This document shows positions 1-7,066 of a stretch of 64,000 nucleotides of DNA, piece by piece. A model generated the notes under the pieces. The model was not told the DNA's origin. It ran no database searches and saw only the letters and a list, made by a program, of their open reading frames with translations. A program made the position numbers and the translations under genes. Within the stretch, counting starts at the first letter, position 1, and each line of letters starts with the position of its first letter. The DNA comes from Sphingobacteriales bacterium (lineage in GTDB: Bacteria; Bacteroidota; Bacteroidia; Chitinophagales; CAIOSU01): contig JAIXUD010000001.1 of the NCBI GenBank assembly GCA_027483645.1, positions 1-64,000 of the forward strand. The letters are read 5' to 3'.

Positions 1-410
1 ACACGCCTTCGTTTACCAAGGCTTTCAAAGCTGTTGTCTATACGCCCGCTGTATAATATTTGCTTATCGCTATTGCGCACCACATATACTTGGGGGGTAA
101 TGGTGGCCCCAAGTGACTGGGCTATTTCTTGGTCGGCATCCAATCGCAATTCAAACGGAAGTTTGTACTTGGCGTTAAATTGTTCAATGGTGCCTTCATT
201 CGACATTTTACCGTTAGGAAAAAGCCCGACGAACGCCACTCCCTGCTTACTATAATCTTGGTATAATTTTATAAGCTCTGGTGTGGCGCTTTGGCATATA
301 GGGCAGGTTTCAAGTAAGAATACGTATACGGTATAGGGGGCGCTACCGGTTGGGCCTGCTTTGGCTACTTGCATACTTAGCAATATCAGTATGGCCATTG
401 CCCATTTCAT
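1..410 (-). CDS. Redoxin / thioredoxin-fold secreted protein, 3' end cut by window edge
   Basis: Reading the minus strand from an ATG at 410 gives at least 136 residues without a stop, running off base 1. A hydrophobic N-terminus (residues 4-18) is a likely signal peptide. It is followed by a C-P-I-C redox motif at residues 36-39 and a T-P pair before a strand, as at the cis-proline of thioredoxin folds. The end (YSGRIDN, then a G-K-R-R stretch) is like the tail of redoxin proteins of the AhpC/TSA and TlpA type. An in-frame ATG at 443 is possible, but the 410 start puts the signal peptide at the N-terminus. Inferred role: periplasmic thiol-disulfide or peroxide chemistry. The partner is unknown because the downstream neighbour lies outside the window. 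Confidence 0.75.
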   Translation of the reverse strand, partial: MKWAMAILILLSMQVAKAGPTGSAPYTVYVFLLETCPICQSATPELIKLYQDYSKQGVAFVGLFPNGKMSNEGTIEQFNAKYKLPFELRLDADQEIAQSLGATITPQVYVVRNSDKQILYSGRIDNSFESLGKRRR

Positions 411-661
411 TGACGCATTAAGGGATACCAGCCTCGCTTTCATGCCGAATTGATTTTCAAAGATTCAAGTATAAGCATTTTATTTTAAAATTCCTACCGT
501 TTCAGCATAAGCGACTTAAACAATAGATAAACAACGGTTTGTAAAGGTTAGGGTGTCGTTTTAACCTAAAAGGATTCCATTCAAATCCATCCATTTGCCC
601 CAAACTCGCTATCTTCGAAAAAATAAACCACACGCGCAAAGCGTGACAAGCTAATAAAAGT

Positions 662-1927
662 ATGGCTAGAATACGTCCGTTTCCAGGCATTAGGCCGAAG
701 CCCGAGTTGGCTGGGCAAGTAGCCTCGTTGCCTTATGATGTAATGAATACCGAAGAGGCCCGCGAAGAGGCTAAGGATAAACCGCTTTCTTTCCTGCATA
801 TCGTAAAGTCGGAGATTGCTTACCCGCCGGGCTATGATGCCTATGCGCCAGAGGTGTATGAAAAGGCCGGGGAGAAATTCCGCGCCTTGGTGGAGCAAGA
901 GGTGATTGAGCAAGACCCGCACCCATACCTATATATTTATCAGCAAGAAATGAACGGCCATGTGCAAACTGGCCTAGTTGCCGCCAGCAGCGTAAACGAT
1001 TACTGGGCCGATGTGGTAAAGAAACACGAGTTTACCCGCCCCGTAAAGGAACAAGACCGCATGAACCACATGAAGGCTACGGGCATACATGCCGGCCCAG
1101 TGTTTTTGACCTACCCTGATGTGGCGGAGATTGACAATATAGTAACTGTAATTACTGGCGAAGAAGAACCCGAAACCAACTTTACCACACCCGATGGTGT
1201 TCGCCACACGGTTTGGGTAATACAAGATAGGCAGTTGATTGAGCGCTTAGTATACCTTTTTCATGAAGAGGTGCCAGCTACCTATATTGCCGATGGCCAC
1301 CACCGTGCCGCCAGCAGCAGCAAAGTAGGCCGTGAGTTGCAAGAGAAGACCCCAGGCTTTACCGGCGAGGAGCCATTTAATTATTTTTTGAGCGTGTTGT
1401 TCCCGGCCAGCCAGTTGCAGATTATTGATTACAACCGCGTGGTAACTGACCTGAACGGATTAAGTGAGCAGGAGTTTTTTAACAAGATTGAGGAGAAATT
1501 CGATTTGCAGTTGCAAGGCACTACGCCTTTCAAACCAACGCAAATGCGTGAGTTTGGTATGTACTTCCAGGGGCAGTGGTTTCAGTTGACAGCCAAGCCA
1601 GGCAGTTACCCTGATAATGATCCCGTAAACGGCTTGGATGTTTCCATCATGCAGAACAACTTGCTGGACCCTATCCTCGGCATTAAAGACCCGCGTACTG
1701 ACAACCGTGTGGACTTTGTAGGTGGTATCCGTGGCTTGGGCGAATTGGCCAAGCGTGTGGATAGCGGCGAGATGGCCGTGGCATTTGCATTGTATCCGGT
1801 TACTATCGATCAGTTGATTCGCATTGCAGATAGCGGCAACGTTATGCCACCCAAGAGCACCTGGTTTGAGCCGAAGCTACGCAGTGGATTGATAGTACAC
1901 CAGTTTAGCGCGAAAAGTTACGAGTAA
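662..1927 (+). CDS. DUF1015 family protein (ParB/sulfiredoxin-like, possible serine kinase relative)
   Basis: A 421-residue protein beginning with the R-P-F-x-G-x-R-P pattern typical of DUF1015, followed by L-P-Y-D-V near residue 24. The conserved D-G-H-H-R motif is at residues 211-215. Families in the ParB/Srx fold related to DUF1015 include free serine kinases (SerK, SbnI), so a nucleotide-dependent small-molecule kinase role is plausible. That is inference, and nothing here shows the substrate. In other Bacteroidota this family can sit beside serC/serA, but neither is in view. The full length matches the family. An imperfect -7 box (TATCTTCG) lies at 610-617, 45 nt upstream of the start. 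Confidence 0.85.
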   Translation: MARIRPFPGIRPKPELAGQVASLPYDVMNTEEAREEAKDKPLSFLHIVKSEIAYPPGYDAYAPEVYEKAGEKFRALVEQEVIEQDPHPYLYIYQQEMNGHVQTGLVAASSVNDYWADVVKKHEFTRPVKEQDRMNHMKATGIHAGPVFLTYPDVAEIDNIVTVITGEEEPETNFTTPDGVRHTVWVIQDRQLIERLVYLFHEEVPATYIADGHHRAASSSKVGRELQEKTPGFTGEEPFNYFLSVLFPASQLQIIDYNRVVTDLNGLSEQEFFNKIEEKFDLQLQGTTPFKPTQMREFGMYFQGQWFQLTAKPGSYPDNDPVNGLDVSIMQNNLLDPILGIKDPRTDNRVDFVGGIRGLGELAKRVDSGEMAVAFALYPVTIDQLIRIADSGNVMPPKSTWFEPKLRSGLIVHQFSAKSYE

Positions 1928-1972
1928 AAAATACAAGACTAATAATAAACGTCAGTGCGAGAATCGAAAATA

Positions 1973-2081
1973 CTCGTCCTCGCTGGAAGCGAGGACGAGG
2001 TAACTTTGAGTCTTCGGCTCATTTCGCATTACGTATTGAGCTGGAAGCTCAAGGTTAAGTTATCCTCGCTAGAAGCGAGGA
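1973..2081. repeat. Cluster of three short palindromes with TGGAA/TAGAA loops (REP-like)
   Basis: Three perfect hairpins lie in the 200-nt gap between the DUF1015 and flavoprotein genes. First: 11-bp arms at 1973-1983 and 1989-1999 (CTCGTCCTCGC) with loop TGGAA. Second: 6-bp arms 2036-2041 and 2047-2052 (TTGAGC) with loop TGGAA. Third: 7-bp arms 2063-2069 and 2075-2081 (TCCTCGC) with loop TAGAA. All three share GC-loop-GC around the same five-base loop. This is the build of REP-type intergenic palindromes. No transposase gene is nearby. Confidence 0.7.
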
Positions 2082-2127
2082 CAAGCAAGAGGCGTTCGTT
2101 TTGTTATTGTGAGGTGAAACAATATTA

Positions 2128-3363
2128 ATGTCAGACATACAGCCCCATGTGGTAATAATCGGAGGTGGTGCGGCAGGCTTTTTTGCCGCCGCCCGCTTGG
2201 CCGATGAGGCACCCGATGTGCCAGTTACCCTGCTGGAGCAGTCGCCCAAGCTATTGAGCAAGGTGCGTATTAGTGGTGGCGGGCGTTGCAATGTGTGCCA
2301 TGCGGTGTTCAACATTAAGGCATTGAGTCAACGCTATCCACGCGGCGGCAAGGCCCTATACACGGCCTTCCACCAGTTCAATACCCGCGATACTATTGAG
2401 TGGTTCAGTAAAAAGGGTGTAAAACTGAAAACGGAAGAAGACGGCCGGATGTTCCCCGTAACGGATAGCTCCGATACCATCGTGCGCTGCTTACTAGAAA
2501 CGGCCGATAGAGGCAAAGTGACCATCCGCACCAAGACATGGGCGGAGCGAATCGAGCCAACCAATCCCGGTTTTAACATACCACTCAATACAGGCGAAGT
2601 GCTGGTGGCCAGCCACGTACTGGTGGCTTCGGGTGGCGCTACCAAAGCCGAGCATTATGATTGGTTGGTGAACATTGGCCATAGCATTGAACTGCCTGTG
2701 CCCTCGCTGTTTACTTTCAATCTGCCCGAGCACCCGATTACCGAGCTGATGGGCGTGGCTACCGAGGCAGAGGTAAGCATACACCAAACCAAACTGAAAG
2801 AAACCGGCCCACTGCTCATCACCCATTGGGGACTGAGCGGCCCTGCAGTGCTGAAACTCTCCGCTTGGGGGGCGCGGCAACTGCACGACATGGACTACCG
2901 CTATACTGTGCTCATCAATTGGATGCCCGGCCAGCACCAAGATGCGGTGCGCGAAGATTTGCAGAAACAACGCCAACTGCACGCCGCCAAAAAGGTGGTG
3001 GGCCATTGCCCATATGAGTTGCCCCGGCGCTTGTGGGAGTTTTTATGTGCCAAAGTAGGCATTAGTCCCGAGGTTCGCTGGGCCGATTTGCCCCGCAAGG
3101 AGCAGAACCTATTGGCTGCCACCCTCACCCGCGATGAGTACCCCGCACATGGCAAAACCACCTTTAAAGAAGAGTTTGTAACATGCGGCGGCATCAAGCT
3201 TGATGAGGTAGATTTTAGCACCATGCAGAGCCGCCTAGTGCCAGGCCTCTACTTCGCCGGCGAGGTGCTGGATATTGACGGCGTGACTGGTGGCTTCAAC
3301 TTCCAAGCCGCTTGGACGGGCGGCTGGATTGCGGCAGGGGATATGATGAAAAACCATCCATAG
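2128..3363 (+). CDS. BaiN/HI0933-family FAD-dependent oxidoreductase
   Basis: A 411-residue flavoprotein. The N-terminal Rossmann dinucleotide-binding motif G-G-G-A-A-G (residues 12-17) is followed by the family signature S-G-G-G-R-C-N-V (about residues 48-55). The C-terminus carries the second FAD contact, V-T-G-G-F-N-F-Q followed by A-W-x-G-G. Length and motif order match the HI0933/YhiN/BaiN family (often labelled aminoacetone oxidase-like). The physiological substrate is not known for most members. It converges on the Mpo1-like gene with an 8-nt gap, so the two 3' ends are back to back. Confidence 0.9.
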   Translation: MSDIQPHVVIIGGGAAGFFAAARLADEAPDVPVTLLEQSPKLLSKVRISGGGRCNVCHAVFNIKALSQRYPRGGKALYTAFHQFNTRDTIEWFSKKGVKLKTEEDGRMFPVTDSSDTIVRCLLETADRGKVTIRTKTWAERIEPTNPGFNIPLNTGEVLVASHVLVASGGATKAEHYDWLVNIGHSIELPVPSLFTFNLPEHPITELMGVATEAEVSIHQTKLKETGPLLITHWGLSGPAVLKLSAWGARQLHDMDYRYTVLINWMPGQHQDAVREDLQKQRQLHAAKKVVGHCPYELPRRLWEFLCAKVGISPEVRWADLPRKEQNLLAATLTRDEYPAHGKTTFKEEFVTCGGIKLDEVDFSTMQSRLVPGLYFAGEVLDIDGVTGGFNFQAAWTGGWIAAGDMMKNHP

Positions 3364-3371
3364 GACAGCAC

Positions 3372-3716
3372 TCACTCTGGAAACAACCGATTGGCTTCTT
3401 TAATCTTCTTCCCAAAGCGGCCGGTTATCACATCCCAAAACATTATAAAATCGCAAGCTAGGCTCCATAGAGGTTTCTTAAAGGCCGCAGGTTTATTCTT
3501 TTCAAAGAAAAAGTGGCCTGTCCACGAAAAGCCATAGCCCACAATGGGCAGCAAAAAGAATAGCCACCATAGTTGCGTGGCCAGCATGGTGGCGAACAAC
3601 CCAATAACCAAGCCCGTGCCCACTGCGTGCAGTGCCCTGCTCACCGTGTCGCGGTGCTGGGTAAGGTAATACGGGTAAAACTCTTTGATGTTGTTGAATA
3701 CCAGCGGGTGCGCCAT
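3372..3716 (-). CDS. Mpo1-like (DUF962) membrane protein, putative 2-hydroxy fatty acid dioxygenase
   Basis: A 114-residue protein of the DUF962/Mpo1 family. It has the F-Y-P-x-Y-L-x-Q-H-R pattern near the N-terminus (H21), H30, and G-H-F-F-F-E-K-N-K-P (H68). Hydrophobic stretches at about residues 31-48, 50-63 and 88-98 suggest a small integral membrane protein. In yeast, Mpo1 is an Fe(II)-dependent dioxygenase that shortens 2-hydroxy fatty acids. The conserved histidines seen here support the same fold, while the activity in this organism is inferred. The family length is normal. Confidence 0.85.
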   Translation of the reverse strand: MAHPLVFNNIKEFYPYYLTQHRDTVSRALHAVGTGLVIGLFATMLATQLWWLFFLLPIVGYGFSWTGHFFFEKNKPAAFKKPLWSLACDFIMFWDVITGRFGKKIKEANRLFPE

Positions 3717-3795
3717 AAATTTTGTTTCTGCAAATAAAAATAATAAAGTACGGCTTGATTTCCATAGATATATCTATTCGATTTACCAATATTGC

Positions 3796-3803
3796 TATAT
3801 TTG
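3796..3803 (+). promoter_or_regulatory. Bacteroidota -7 promoter element (TATATTTG)
   Basis: TATATTTG matches the TAnnTTTG -7 consensus and lies 23 nt before the lipoprotein start at 3827. No good TTTG -33 box is seen at 19-21 nt upstream, so the promoter is only partly supported. Confidence 0.5.
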
Positions 3804-3826
3804 TTGCAACCGCTAAACCCGCTAAC

Positions 3827-5065
3827 ATGAAAACCACACTCACTTCCCTACTGGCAATACTATTGCTATTTGCTGCCTGCAACAACGCCCCGCAAGGCGA
3901 TGGCCGCGCTTGGATATTGCCAGGGGCCGATGATACCAAAACCGTTCAAACAGCCTTGCTTAGCGCCAAGCCCGGCGATACCTTGTACTTCGGTACTGGC
4001 ACCTTCAACTTTTTGAACACCATCAGCTTAGATGGTATTGATAATGTAACCCTGAAAGGCAAGGGCATGGACAGCACGCTTTTCAACTTTAAAGGGCAAA
4101 CAGAGGGTGCCGAAGGGGTAAGGGTTACCGCCAACAACTTCACCATTGAGGATATAGCCATTTTGGATGCCAAGGGCGATGGTATAAAGGTACAAAACGC
4201 CGATGGGGTGGTTTTTCGCCGCCTGCGCGTGGAGTGGACCACCCGAAACGATAGCACCAACGGGGCATATGGCCTATACCCAGTGAGTAGTAGAAATATT
4301 TTAATGGAGGAATGCATAGCCATTGGTGCAAGCGATGCGGGCATTTATGTAGGGCAAAGCTTTAACGCCATAGTGCGAAACAACCTGGTATACGAAAACG
4401 TGGCGGGTATCGAGATAGAAAACACTATAGGCGCCGAGTGCTATGGCAACAAGGTAACCAACAACACGGCAGGCATCCTCATTTTCGACCTGCCAAACCT
4501 TCCTAAGAAAAATGGCAAGTACATCAGGGTTTATGACAATGAAGTGATTGGCAACAACCACCCCAATTTCTCATCCATGGGCATTAGTGTGAGCATGGTA
4601 CCTGCGGGGGTAGGCCTGCTGTTTATGGCGAGCCAGCACATTGAGGCATTTGGCAACAAGGTAATCGACAACAACTCCGTAGGTACCGCCATTTTCAATC
4701 TTGACCAAATGGGCCGCAAAACCACCGACTCCCTTTACGATAAGTATCCTGCTGCCATCTACTTGCACGACAATATTTATGAGCGCAAGCAATCGGTGCC
4801 CGATACTACCCGCCAGTTTGGCAAGTTGCTATATGAGGCATTTGGAGCCGAGCTACCCATAATATTTTATGATGGGTTCCAAAACCCTGCCTTAATGGTG
4901 GATGGCAAGATACCAGCCGAGTTGCTTATCTGCATTCAAAACAACCAAGGGGCCACCTTTTTCAACATGGCTACCCATAGTACCGAGCCTGCCGGCCACG
5001 ATTGCAAGCTTGCCCCAATACCAGCAGTAAAGTTTGATAACGAAAAGCTTGCGGGGATGCTGTAA
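3827..5065 (+). CDS. Surface/periplasmic lipoprotein with parallel beta-helix repeats
   Basis: The start was set at the ATG at 3827 because it opens a clean lipoprotein signal peptide with lipobox L-F-A-A-C (C18). The longer frame upstream has no signal. The mature protein (about 395 residues) has repeated strand-turn units of the type N-N-x-(V/I)-x-x-N and G-I-x-(V/I), as in right-handed beta-helix (NosD/PbH1) proteins. It matches the pattern of the lipoprotein family TIGR03805 as I remember it. That family usually occurs with a TIGR03806 partner, which is not present on either side here. Function is unknown; a carbohydrate- or metal-related role is only a guess. Confidence 0.8.
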   Translation: MKTTLTSLLAILLLFAACNNAPQGDGRAWILPGADDTKTVQTALLSAKPGDTLYFGTGTFNFLNTISLDGIDNVTLKGKGMDSTLFNFKGQTEGAEGVRVTANNFTIEDIAILDAKGDGIKVQNADGVVFRRLRVEWTTRNDSTNGAYGLYPVSSRNILMEECIAIGASDAGIYVGQSFNAIVRNNLVYENVAGIEIENTIGAECYGNKVTNNTAGILIFDLPNLPKKNGKYIRVYDNEVIGNNHPNFSSMGISVSMVPAGVGLLFMASQHIEAFGNKVIDNNSVGTAIFNLDQMGRKTTDSLYDKYPAAIYLHDNIYERKQSVPDTTRQFGKLLYEAFGAELPIIFYDGFQNPALMVDGKIPAELLICIQNNQGATFFNMATHSTEPAGHDCKLAPIPAVKFDNEKLAGML

Positions 5066-5171
5066 GTTGGATGGGCTTGATAGATTGCAATTCCATGTAC
5101 TAGGTCATAGATGTGAACATCCGAAATTGCAGATACCTTTCTAGTTAAGATTACACATTTTTGCAGCAACC

Positions 5172-5199
5172 ATGGTCTATCGTCCATCGTCCATGGTCC
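5172..5199. repeat. Heptamer tandem array, 4 copies (consensus ATSGTCC)
   Basis: Four 7-nt units in register: ATGGTCT at 5172, ATCGTCC at 5179 and 5186, ATGGTCC at 5193. It lies just upstream of the rimP promoter. The same word family is found at 10049-10076 and 44685-44712. Confidence 0.75.
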
Positions 5200-5209
5200 T
5201 CAAACTAAA

Positions 5210-5241
5210 TTTGCAATCTCCAAAAAACCTTGCTATATTTG
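5210..5241 (+). promoter_or_regulatory. Promoter of the rimP-nusA-infB operon
   Basis: TTTG at 5210-5213 and TATATTTG at 5234-5241 with a 20-nt spacer fit the Bacteroidota primary sigma factor consensus (TTTG, about 19-20, TAnnTTTG). The predicted transcript would start near 5247 and carry a leader of about 60 nt before rimP. Confidence 0.8.
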
Positions 5242-5256
5242 CATTCGCTTTGGATA

Positions 5257-5284
5257 GAGGGGACACGAAAATGTCCCCTCTTTT
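5257..5284 (+). terminator. Leader hairpin with T-run upstream of rimP (possible attenuator)
   Basis: A perfect 9-bp stem (GAGGGGACA at 5257-5265, complement at 5272-5280) with a 6-nt loop is followed directly by TTTT. It lies after the promoter and before the rimP start, so it has the form of an intrinsic terminator inside the leader. It could attenuate the operon or act as a protein-binding leader structure. Confidence 0.65.
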
Positions 5285-5306
5285 CATTCTACAATCCCCC
5301 GAAACT

Positions 5307-5771
5307 ATGGAAGCGGTAATTGAAAAACTAGAAGGCTTATTGGCTGAGTGGCTCGCGCCCCATCCCGATCACTTTCTGGTGGACATCAAATGGTTGCCGG
5401 GGAACAAAATGCAAGTGTTTCTAGATGCCGAACACGGCATTAAAATTGAGACTTGCGTGGAAGTGAGCCGCTACCTGGAGAAACACATTGACGAAGGGGG
5501 CTGGCTGGGCGAAAAGTACATACTTGAGGTTTCTAGCCCAGGCATGGACTCGCCGCTGAAGGTGTTGCGCCAATACCAGCGCCGCCTAGGTAGGGAACTA
5601 TCGGTAGTGAAAACCGACGGCGTGAAGATTGAAGGTACCCTAAAACAGTTCGACGAGCAAGGCTTAGAGCTGGAAAGCGTGAAGATGGTGAAAGGAAAGG
5701 TAGTGGAAACTAATTTGCATCAAATACCCTTTACTGATATAAAAACTGCTAAATTGAAATTCAATTTTTAA
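5307..5771 (+). CDS. rimP: Ribosome maturation factor RimP
   Basis: A 154-residue RimP, needed for 30S subunit maturation. The start at 5307 gives the family length. The longer upstream frame would run through the promoter and leader hairpin. Recognisable parts are the N-terminal alpha/beta domain with V-D-I-K-W-L-P-G-N-K-(M)-x-V-F-L-D, the conserved G-x-x-Y-x-L-E-V-S-S-P-G-(M)-D-x-P-L motif (about residues 71-87) and the C-terminal Sm-like barrel. It is the first gene of rimP-nusA-infB, the usual bacterial arrangement. Confidence 0.95.
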   Translation: MEAVIEKLEGLLAEWLAPHPDHFLVDIKWLPGNKMQVFLDAEHGIKIETCVEVSRYLEKHIDEGGWLGEKYILEVSSPGMDSPLKVLRQYQRRLGRELSVVKTDGVKIEGTLKQFDEQGLELESVKMVKGKVVETNLHQIPFTDIKTAKLKFNF

Positions 5772-5791
5772 CCTATGAACAGAGCTAAGCC

Positions 5792-7042
5792 ATGAACAGT
5801 ATCGAACTAGTTGAATCGTTTTCGGAGTTTAAGGACTTCAAAAACATCGACCGCCCTACCGTTATGCGCGTGCTGGAAGACGTTTTCCGCACCTTGCTGC
5901 GCAAAAAATACGGTTCGGACGAGAACTTCGACGTGATTGTAAATACCGATAAAGGTGACTTGGAAATTTGGCATCGCCGCAGCATTGTTGAAGATGGCGA
6001 GGTAGAAGACCCAGTTGCGGAAATTTCGATTACGGATGCACAAAAGATAGAGCCTGACTACCAGGTAGGGGAAGAAGCATACCAACAGATTGTGATTGAT
6101 GAGTTTGGTCGCCGTAGCGTACTAGCTGCCCGCCAAACCCTCATTAGCCGCATTATGGAGCTAGAGAAGGACGAGGTTTACAAGAAATATAAAGACCGCG
6201 TAGGTGACATTATCACTGCTGAGGTTTACCAAGTTTGGAAGAAGGAAGTATTGCTTTTGGATGATGATGGCAATGAGTTGTTGCTGCCAAAAACCGAGCA
6301 GATAAAGAGCGATTTCTACAAGAAAGGCGATACTGTGCGTGCCGTGGTAAAGCGTGTGGAAATGAAGAACAACAACCCAGTGGTTATCCTTTCTCGTACC
6401 GATACTGCCTTCTTGGCCAAGTTGTTGGAGCTGGAAGTGCCAGAAATTTTTGATGGCCTTATCGTTATCAAGAAAATCGTTCGTGAACCGGGTGAGAAAG
6501 CTAAAGTTGCCGTGGAAAGCTACGATGATCGTATTGACCCGGTTGGCGCATGCGTAGGTATGAAAGGTAGCCGTATACATGGCATTGTACGTGAGTTGAA
6601 GAATGAAAACATCGACATCATCAACTTTACCAACAACCTTAACCTGCTTATACAGCGCTCTTTGGCACCTGCTAAGATAACCTCTGTAGAAATTAACGAA
6701 ACAACTAAAAGGGTTTCCGTATTTTTGAAGGCAGATCAGGTATCGTTGGCCATTGGCCGTGGTGGCATGAACATTAAGTTGGCTAGCCGTTTGGTGGACT
6801 ATGATATTGATGTGTACCGTGATAGTGAAGAAGAAGGCGGTGGCGGAGACTACGATATTGACTTGGAAGAATTCTCCGATGAAATCGACAGCTGGATCAT
6901 TGATCAGTTGAAGGCCATCGGTTGCGATACAGCCCGCAGTGTGCTGGAGCTCGATAAAGACGAGCTTATACGCCGTGCCGACTTGGAAGAAGAGACCATT
7001 AACGAGGTGCTCCGAATCCTACGCTCGGAATTTGAAGATTAA
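5792..7042 (+). CDS. nusA: Transcription termination/antitermination factor NusA
   Basis: A 416-residue NusA. Order of parts: N-terminal RNA polymerase-binding domain (1-130), S1 domain (about 137-205, starting R-V-G-D-I-I-T-A-E-V), KH1 with V-G-A-C-V-G-M-K-G-S-R, KH2 with I-G-R-G-G-M-N-I-K-L-A-S, an acidic linker, and a helical C-terminal region (about 365-416). It lacks the doubled acidic repeats of the E. coli protein, which is normal outside Proteobacteria. The gap from rimP is 20 nt. A six-codon frame (5775-5795) ends across the nusA ATG. Confidence 0.96.
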   Translation: MNSIELVESFSEFKDFKNIDRPTVMRVLEDVFRTLLRKKYGSDENFDVIVNTDKGDLEIWHRRSIVEDGEVEDPVAEISITDAQKIEPDYQVGEEAYQQIVIDEFGRRSVLAARQTLISRIMELEKDEVYKKYKDRVGDIITAEVYQVWKKEVLLLDDDGNELLLPKTEQIKSDFYKKGDTVRAVVKRVEMKNNNPVVILSRTDTAFLAKLLELEVPEIFDGLIVIKKIVREPGEKAKVAVESYDDRIDPVGACVGMKGSRIHGIVRELKNENIDIINFTNNLNLLIQRSLAPAKITSVEINETTKRVSVFLKADQVSLAIGRGGMNIKLASRLVDYDIDVYRDSEEEGGGGDYDIDLEEFSDEIDSWIIDQLKAIGCDTARSVLELDKDELIRRADLEEETINEVLRILRSEFED

Positions 7043-7066
7043 TGCAAAAAATGACTATCCGCTTAG

